Part shown: piece by piece, positions 59,765 through 64,000 of the stretch
How positions within the stretch are numbered: position 1 is the first letter of the stretch
Layout: the number at the start of each line of letters is the position of its first letter
From: Pseudomonas frederiksbergensis
GTDB taxonomy: Bacteria; Pseudomonadota; Gammaproteobacteria; Pseudomonadales; Pseudomonadaceae
Direction of reading: 5' to 3'
NCBI RefSeq assembly: GCF_003732275.1
Contig: NZ_MOBM01000039.1
Coordinates: forward strand, 358,979-422,978
Length of the DNA: 64,000 nucleotides
Translations under genes and position numbers: made by a program
The notes under the pieces: generated by a model
The model's input: the letters and a program-made list of their open reading frames with translations, nothing else
Databases searched by the model: none
What the model was told of the DNA's origin: nothing

Positions 59765-60043
59765 CGTCTCCCCTCTTGTTCTTCACAGAGCTCGGCCAAG
59801 CTATTTCAGGCTTTTGCGGGCTGTCTGGCTAAAACGCTCTGCCGTGTCAGGCGCTGGCAAACCGGCCGCAGCGCTCGTTTTATGGCGATATGAGGGGGAC
59901 TTGCAGGAAACGCGCCAGCTCATGAGTCCAAATAGAAGGCACAAAAAAGGGACGAAGCCGGATCATACAGACCGGGTTCGCCCCCAAGCGTAAAGCGGAC
60001 ACCTTCAATCCCGTTGCAGGAGAGGAGGTGTCTGATTCAGGTA
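59765..60043. other. Intergenic region between rfbF and the RTX gene
   Basis: 279 bases. It holds the possible sigma-54 site of rfbF (59902-59917). Near the RTX stop there is a GACACCT ... AGGTGTC inverted repeat (about 59999-60031) without a clear T run. No ORF is convincing. Confidence 0.6.
59902..59917 (-). promoter_or_regulatory. Possible sigma-54 promoter of the rfbF glycosylation operon
   Basis: The minus strand reads TGGCGCG-TTTC-CTGCA with correct GG-GC spacing; two positions differ from consensus. It lies 137 bases before the rfbF ATG. It would put glycosylation genes under the flagellar sigma-54 tier. Confidence 0.42.
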
Positions 60044-63000
60044 TCAGCCGAACATGGCAAATGCATCGCCATTGGCCGGCAAGTTGAAGAGCTGGCCATC
60101 CGCCGTCTGGATTTGCTCGATGGTATCGGAACCGGCAAACCAGTCCTTGAGCTGTACACCTTCCTGCGGAACCTCTCCTGGACTAACACTCGATCTGTGC
60201 AGGTAGAGGTCATTACCGACTCGATCAACCAGCAGTTCGGCACTACTGATGTACGACAGCACTATTTTGTCGGAGCCGCTGACACCATTGTCCTGGATCG
60301 TCACCAATGCCGAGGTGTCGACGTTGTAGGTATCGTCACCCTCGCCACCAAAGGCCGAGCCACTGGCTTGCAGAACCAGCTTGTCATCGCCAGCCCCACC
60401 AAATAGCGAAAAGCCCGAGCCCGTGCCGGTCAGCAGATCGTTGCCGTCACCACCGTCGGCCATGCCGTGAACCACCGTGATGACGTCGCCCCCAGCTTCA
60501 CCATAGGCCTGGCTGCCCTCGTCGTTGCCAGCGGTGACAATGGTGTCGTTGCCATTGCCGCCATACAAGGTGTCAGCCTGCGGCCCATTGATCACACCAT
60601 CAAGGGTGAATGGCCCGATCTGGGACACCAGCCCGCCGTAGAGGTAATCGTTGCCGTCGCCACCATAGATGACGTCGTTACCCAACCCGCCTTCAAGGTA
60701 GTTGACGTTGGCATCACCGGTCAGCGTGTCATTGAAGTGACTGCCCACTACGCGCTCGATGTTGCTCAATACATCACCTTGCGCATCGCCACCCTGATTG
60801 ACGCCAGTCAACAGGTTGATGTTCACGGCGCTGGCACTGGTGATGTACATGGCGCTGTCCTGACCGTCGCGGCCGTCAATCACATCCGCACCTGCACCAC
60901 CGATAAAGACGTCACCGAACCGCGAACCCGACAACGTGTCATCAAAGTTGCTGCCCTGAAAGAACTCGATGTTGGTGAAAGTGTCGCCCTCGGCATCACC
61001 GGCGTTGGCATTGGTGGTCAGGTCGATGGTCACCGCTGCGTCCGAAAGCTCGTAACTGACCAGATCCTGCCCAACGGCACCGTCCAGGCCCATGGCGGTG
61101 GTACCACCATAGAAAATGTCGTTGTAGCTCGACCCCTTGATCGCTTCGATGTCGGTGAAGGTGTCGCCCGCCCCGATCCCGGAGTTCACGCCGGTCTTCA
61201 GGTTGACGGTCACTGCCACGGTGCTGTCGGTATAACCTGCCGTGTCATAACCGGCACCGCCGATGAACTGGTCGGCACCCGCGCCACCGTACAGCGTGTC
61301 GTTGCCAGAACCGCCGGTGATGATGTTGTCGCTGGCGTTGCCCCAACCGGTGTACGCGCCACTGCCGGTGAAGGTCAGGCGCTCGATGTTGGTGGCCATG
61401 AAAGTGTGACTGGGGTTGACCGCCGACACGCGCATTTCATCGTTGCCGCCATCGGCCAGCTCGACGATGGTCGGCGTGGCACTGGTGTTGATGTAGTAGA
61501 TATCGTCCCCGGCACCGCCTTCGAATGCCATTCCGCCCAGTGCCACGGTGAAGCTGTCGTTGAACGCCGAACCGATGACTCTTTCGATGTTGGTCAGGGT
61601 GCTGCCTTCGGCATCGCCACCGGTGCCGGCCAGGCCCGTACCCAGACGGATATCAACGTTCACCGCAGCGGCCGACGTCGAGTAGTCGACCGTATCGGTA
61701 CCGACCCCGCCGTCGAAGTCCGTGCCTCGACCATCGCCGACAAAGGTGTCGTTGTAGTTCGACCCCTTGATCGCTTCGATGTCGGTGAAAGTATCACCCG
61801 CCCCGATCCCGGAGTTCACGCCGGTCTTCAGGTTGATGGTCACTGCCACGGTGCTGTCGGTATAACCTGCCGTGTCATAACCGGCACCGCCGATGAACTG
61901 GTCGGCACCCGCGCCACCGTACAGCGTGTCGTTGCCCGAGTTGCCGGTGATGATGTTGTCGCTGGCGTTGCCCCAACCGGTGTACGCGCCACTGCCGGTG
62001 AAGGTCAGGCGCTCGATATTGGCGGCCATGAAAGTGTGACTGGGGTTGACCGCCGACACGCGCATTTCATCGTTGCCGCCATTGGCCAGCTCGACGATGG
62101 TCGGCGTGGCGCTGGTGTTGATGTAATAGATATCGTCCCCGGCACCGCCTTCGAATGCCATTCCGCCCAGTGCCACGGTGAAGCTGTCGTTGAACGCCGA
62201 ACCGATGACTTTTTCGATGTTGGTCAGGGTGCTACCTTCGGCATCGCCACCAGTGCCGGCCAGGCCCGTACCCAGACGGATATCAACGTTCACCGCAGCG
62301 GCCGACGTCGAGTAGTCGACCGTATCGGTACCGACCCCGCCGTCGAAGTCCGTGCCTCGACCATCGCCGACAAAGGTATCGTTGTAGTTCGACCCCTTGA
62401 TCGCTTCGATGTCGGTGAAAGTATCACCCGCCCCGATCCCGGAGTGCATGCCGGTCTTCAGGTTGATGGTCACTGCCACGGTGCTGTCGGTATAACCTGC
62501 CGTGTCATAACCGGCACCGCCGATGAACTGGTCGGCACCCGCGCCACCGTACAGCGTGTCGTTGCCCGAGTTGCCGGTGATGATGTTGTCGCTGGCGTTG
62601 CCCCAACCGGTGTACGCGCCACTGCCGGTGAAGGTCAGGCGCTCGATATTGGCGGCCATGAAAGTGTGACTGGGGTTGACCGCCGACACGCGCATTTCAT
62701 CGTTGCCGCCATCGGCCAGCTCGACGATGGTCGGCGTGGCGCTGGTGTTGATGTAATAGATATCGTCCCCGGCACCGCCTTCGAATGCTATCCCACCCAA
62801 GGCAACGGTGAAGCTGTCGTTGAACGCCGAACCGATGACTTTTTCGATGTTGGTCAGGGTGCTACCTTCGGCATCGCCACCGGTGCCGGCCAGGCCCGTA
62901 CCCAGACGGATATCAACGTTCACCGCAGCGGCCGACGTCGAGTAGTCGACCGTATCGGTACCGACCCCGCCGTCGAAGTCCGTGCCTCGACCATCGCCGA

Positions 63001-64000
63001 CAAAGGTGTCGTTGTAGTTCGACCCCTTGATCGCTTCGATGTCGGTGAAAGTATCACCCGCCCCGATCCCGGAGTTCACGCCGGTCTTCAGGTTGACGGT
63101 CACTGCCACGGTGCTGTCGGTATAACCTGCCGTGTCATAACCGGCACCGCCGATGAACTGGTCGGCACCCGCGCCACCGTACAGCGTGTCGTTGCCCGAG
63201 TTGCCGGTGATGATGTTGTCGCTGGCGTTGCCCCAACCGGTGTACGCGCCACTGCCGGTGAAGGTCAGGCGCTCGATATTGGCGGCCATGAAAGTGTGAC
63301 TGGGGTTGACCACCGACACGCGCATTTCATCGTTGCCGCCATTGGCCAGCTCGACGATGGTCGGCGTGGCACTGGTGTTGATGTAGTAGATATCGTCCCC
63401 GGCACCGCCTTCGAATGCCATTCCGCCCAGTGCCACGGTGAAGCTGTCGTTGAACGCCGAACCGATGACTCTTTCGATGTTGGTCAGGGTGCTGCCTTCG
63501 GCATCGCCACCGGTGCCGGCCAGGCCCGTACCCAGACGGATATCAACGTTCACCGCAGCGGCCGACGTCGAGTAGTCGACCGTATCGGTACCGACCCCGC
63601 CGTCGAAGTCCGTGCCTCGACCATCGCCGACAAAGGTATCGTTGTAGTTCGACCCCTTGATCGCTTCGATGTCGGTGAAAGTATCACCCGCCCCGATCCC
63701 GGAGTGCATGCCGGTCTTCAGGTTGATGGTCACTGCCACGGTGCTATCGGTATAACCTGCCGTGTCATAACCGGCACCGCCGATGAACTGGTCGGCACCC
63801 GCGCCACCGTACAGCGTGTCGTTGCCCGAGTTGCCGGTGATGATGTTGTCGCTGGCGTTGCCCCAACCGGTGTACGCGCCACTGCCGGTGAAGGTCAGGC
63901 GCTCGATATTGGCGGCCATGAAAGTGTGACTGGGGTTGACCACCGACACGCGCATTTCATCGTTGCCGCCATTGGCCAGCTCGACGATGGTCGGCGTGGC
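60044..64000 (-). CDS. RTX-type calcium-binding repeat protein, 5' end outside window
   Basis: At least 1,318 residues; the frame is open to the right edge, so the start lies beyond it. It consists of RTX nonapeptide blocks (GNSGNDTLYGGAGADQFIGG; GGVGTDTVDYSTSAAAVNVD; GGAGDDIYYINTSATPTIVE) that bind Ca2+ outside the cell. From about 61110 onward they form near-identical 210-residue units. The C-terminus (GVQLKDWFAGSDTIEQIQTA ... FAMFG) fits a type I secretion signal. Probably a secreted adhesin or S-layer/surface protein; a toxin is less likely because no enzymatic or pore domain is seen in the visible part. Confidence 0.85.
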   Translation of the reverse strand, partial: ATPTIVELANGGNDEMRVSVVNPSHTFMAANIERLTFTGSGAYTGWGNASDNIITGNSGNDTLYGGAGADQFIGGAGYDTAGYTDSTVAVTINLKTGMHSGIGAGDTFTDIEAIKGSNYNDTFVGDGRGTDFDGGVGTDTVDYSTSAAAVNVDIRLGTGLAGTGGDAEGSTLTNIERVIGSAFNDSFTVALGGMAFEGGAGDDIYYINTSATPTIVELANGGNDEMRVSVVNPSHTFMAANIERLTFTGSGAYTGWGNASDNIITGNSGNDTLYGGAGADQFIGGAGYDTAGYTDSTVAVTVNLKTGVNSGIGAGDTFTDIEAIKGSNYNDTFVGDGRGTDFDGGVGTDTVDYSTSAAAVNVDIRLGTGLAGTGGDAEGSTLTNIEKVIGSAFNDSFTVALGGIAFEGGAGDDIYYINTSATPTIVELADGGNDEMRVSAVNPSHTFMAANIERLTFTGSGAYTGWGNASDNIITGNSGNDTLYGGAGADQFIGGAGYDTAGYTDSTVAVTINLKTGMHSGIGAGDTFTDIEAIKGSNYNDTFVGDGRGTDFDGGVGTDTVDYSTSAAAVNVDIRLGTGLAGTGGDAEGSTLTNIEKVIGSAFNDSFTVALGGMAFEGGAGDDIYYINTSATPTIVELANGGNDEMRVSAVNPSHTFMAANIERLTFTGSGAYTGWGNASDNIITGNSGNDTLYGGAGADQFIGGAGYDTAGYTDSTVAVTINLKTGVNSGIGAGDTFTDIEAIKGSNYNDTFVGDGRGTDFDGGVGTDTVDYSTSAAAVNVDIRLGTGLAGTGGDAEGSTLTNIERVIGSAFNDSFTVALGGMAFEGGAGDDIYYINTSATPTIVELADGGNDEMRVSAVNPSHTFMATNIERLTFTGSGAYTGWGNASDNIITGGSGNDTLYGGAGADQFIGGAGYDTAGYTDSTVAVTVNLKTGVNSGIGAGDTFTDIEAIKGSSYNDIFYGGTTAMGLDGAVGQDLVSYELSDAAVTIDLTTNANAGDAEGDTFTNIEFFQGSNFDDTLSGSRFGDVFIGGAGADVIDGRDGQDSAMYITSASAVNINLLTGVNQGGDAQGDVLSNIERVVGSHFNDTLTGDANVNYLEGGLGNDVIYGGDGNDYLYGGLVSQIGPFTLDGVINGPQADTLYGGNGNDTIVTAGNDEGSQAYGEAGGDVITVVHGMADGGDGNDLLTGTGSGFSLFGGAGDDKLVLQASGSAFGGEGDDTYNVDTSALVTIQDNGVSGSDKIVLSYISSAELLVDRVGNDLYLHRSSVSPGEVPQEGVQLKDWFAGSDTIEQIQTADGQLFNLPANGDAFAMFG
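61110..64000. repeat. Tandem 630-bp coding repeats in the RTX gene
   Basis: The same landmark (GCTCGAT followed by TTGG, codons for NIERLTF) recurs at 61381, 62011, 62641, 63271 and 63901, exactly 630 bases apart. About 4.6 copies are visible, differing at only a few positions each. The array continues past the window edge. Confidence 0.95.

Noticed and set aside
60044..63955. Treating the Met at 63955 as the start of the RTX gene
   Set aside because: That Met lies inside a repeat unit (NDEMRV) and the same frame continues unbroken to the window edge, so the true start is outside.
61110..64000. CRISPR array
   Set aside because: The regular repeats are 630 bases long and protein-coding, without short repeats and unique spacers. 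No cas genes are present, and no CRISPR-like pattern was seen elsewhere in the window.

Overview
The window is a Pseudomonas chromosome segment, most likely from the P. fluorescens complex. The evidence is the gene order and protein sequences of the polar-flagellum/chemotaxis regulon (fleQ, fleSR, flhF, fleN, motCD), GC-rich codon use, a short 281-residue flagellin, and Pseudomonas-type REP/REPIN palindromes. Almost every gene is on the minus strand. Only three accessory genes, all in the flhA-flhB gap, are on the plus strand. I assigned functions by reading the sequence; no database search was run.

Layout by coordinate. Positions 1-9000 hold chemotaxis and the second stator: a DUF2802 gene (cut by the window edge), cheW, a second CheW-domain gene, a ParA-like ATPase, motD, motC, cheB, cheA, cheZ and cheY. 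Positions 9145-14296 hold fliA, fleN, flhF and flhA. Positions 14297-18275 are an accessory insertion between flhA and flhB: a DUF6124-family gene behind a highly structured leader, a REP-associated tyrosine transposase (RAYT), and a short orphan Rhs-core protein with an ADP-ribosyltransferase-like tail. These are separated by three decayed copies of the 3' end of flhB. Positions 18276-23683 hold flhB, fliR, fliQ, fliP, fliO, fliN, fliM and fliL. Positions 23911-33716 hold fliK, the HptB-HsbR-HsbA relay, then fliJ, fliI, fliH, fliG, fliF and fliE. Positions 33997-38197 hold the regulators fleR, fleS and fleQ. Positions 38369-42009 hold fliT, fliS, fliD, flaG and fliC.

Positions 42257-59764 form a flagellin glycosylation island transcribed toward fliC. 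It has an 88-residue orphan, a motility accessory factor (DUF115), a ketoacyl-ACP-synthase III-like enzyme and a complete pseudaminic acid pathway (pseB, pseC, fused pseG-pseH, pseF, pseI). It also has a 978-residue multi-module glycosyltransferase and a second sugar pathway: rfbF, rfbG, a 3,5-epimerase-like protein, a C-methyltransferase, an epimerase/reductase, another methyltransferase and a CmcI-like enzyme. Positions 60044-64000 are the C-terminal part of a giant RTX-type protein built of near-identical 630-bp repeats; its start lies beyond the window.

The regulatory layer is readable. Good sigma-54 (-24/-12) sites precede flhA, fliL, fliK, fliE and fleS, a weaker one precedes rfbF, and a degenerate one precedes fliD. 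FliA (sigma-28) sites precede fliC and fliS. This fits the FleQ -> FleSR -> FliA cascade encoded in the same window. The least explained parts are the flhB 3'-end scars around the accessory genes, the structured leader of the DUF6124 gene, and the two-sugar glycosylation island.
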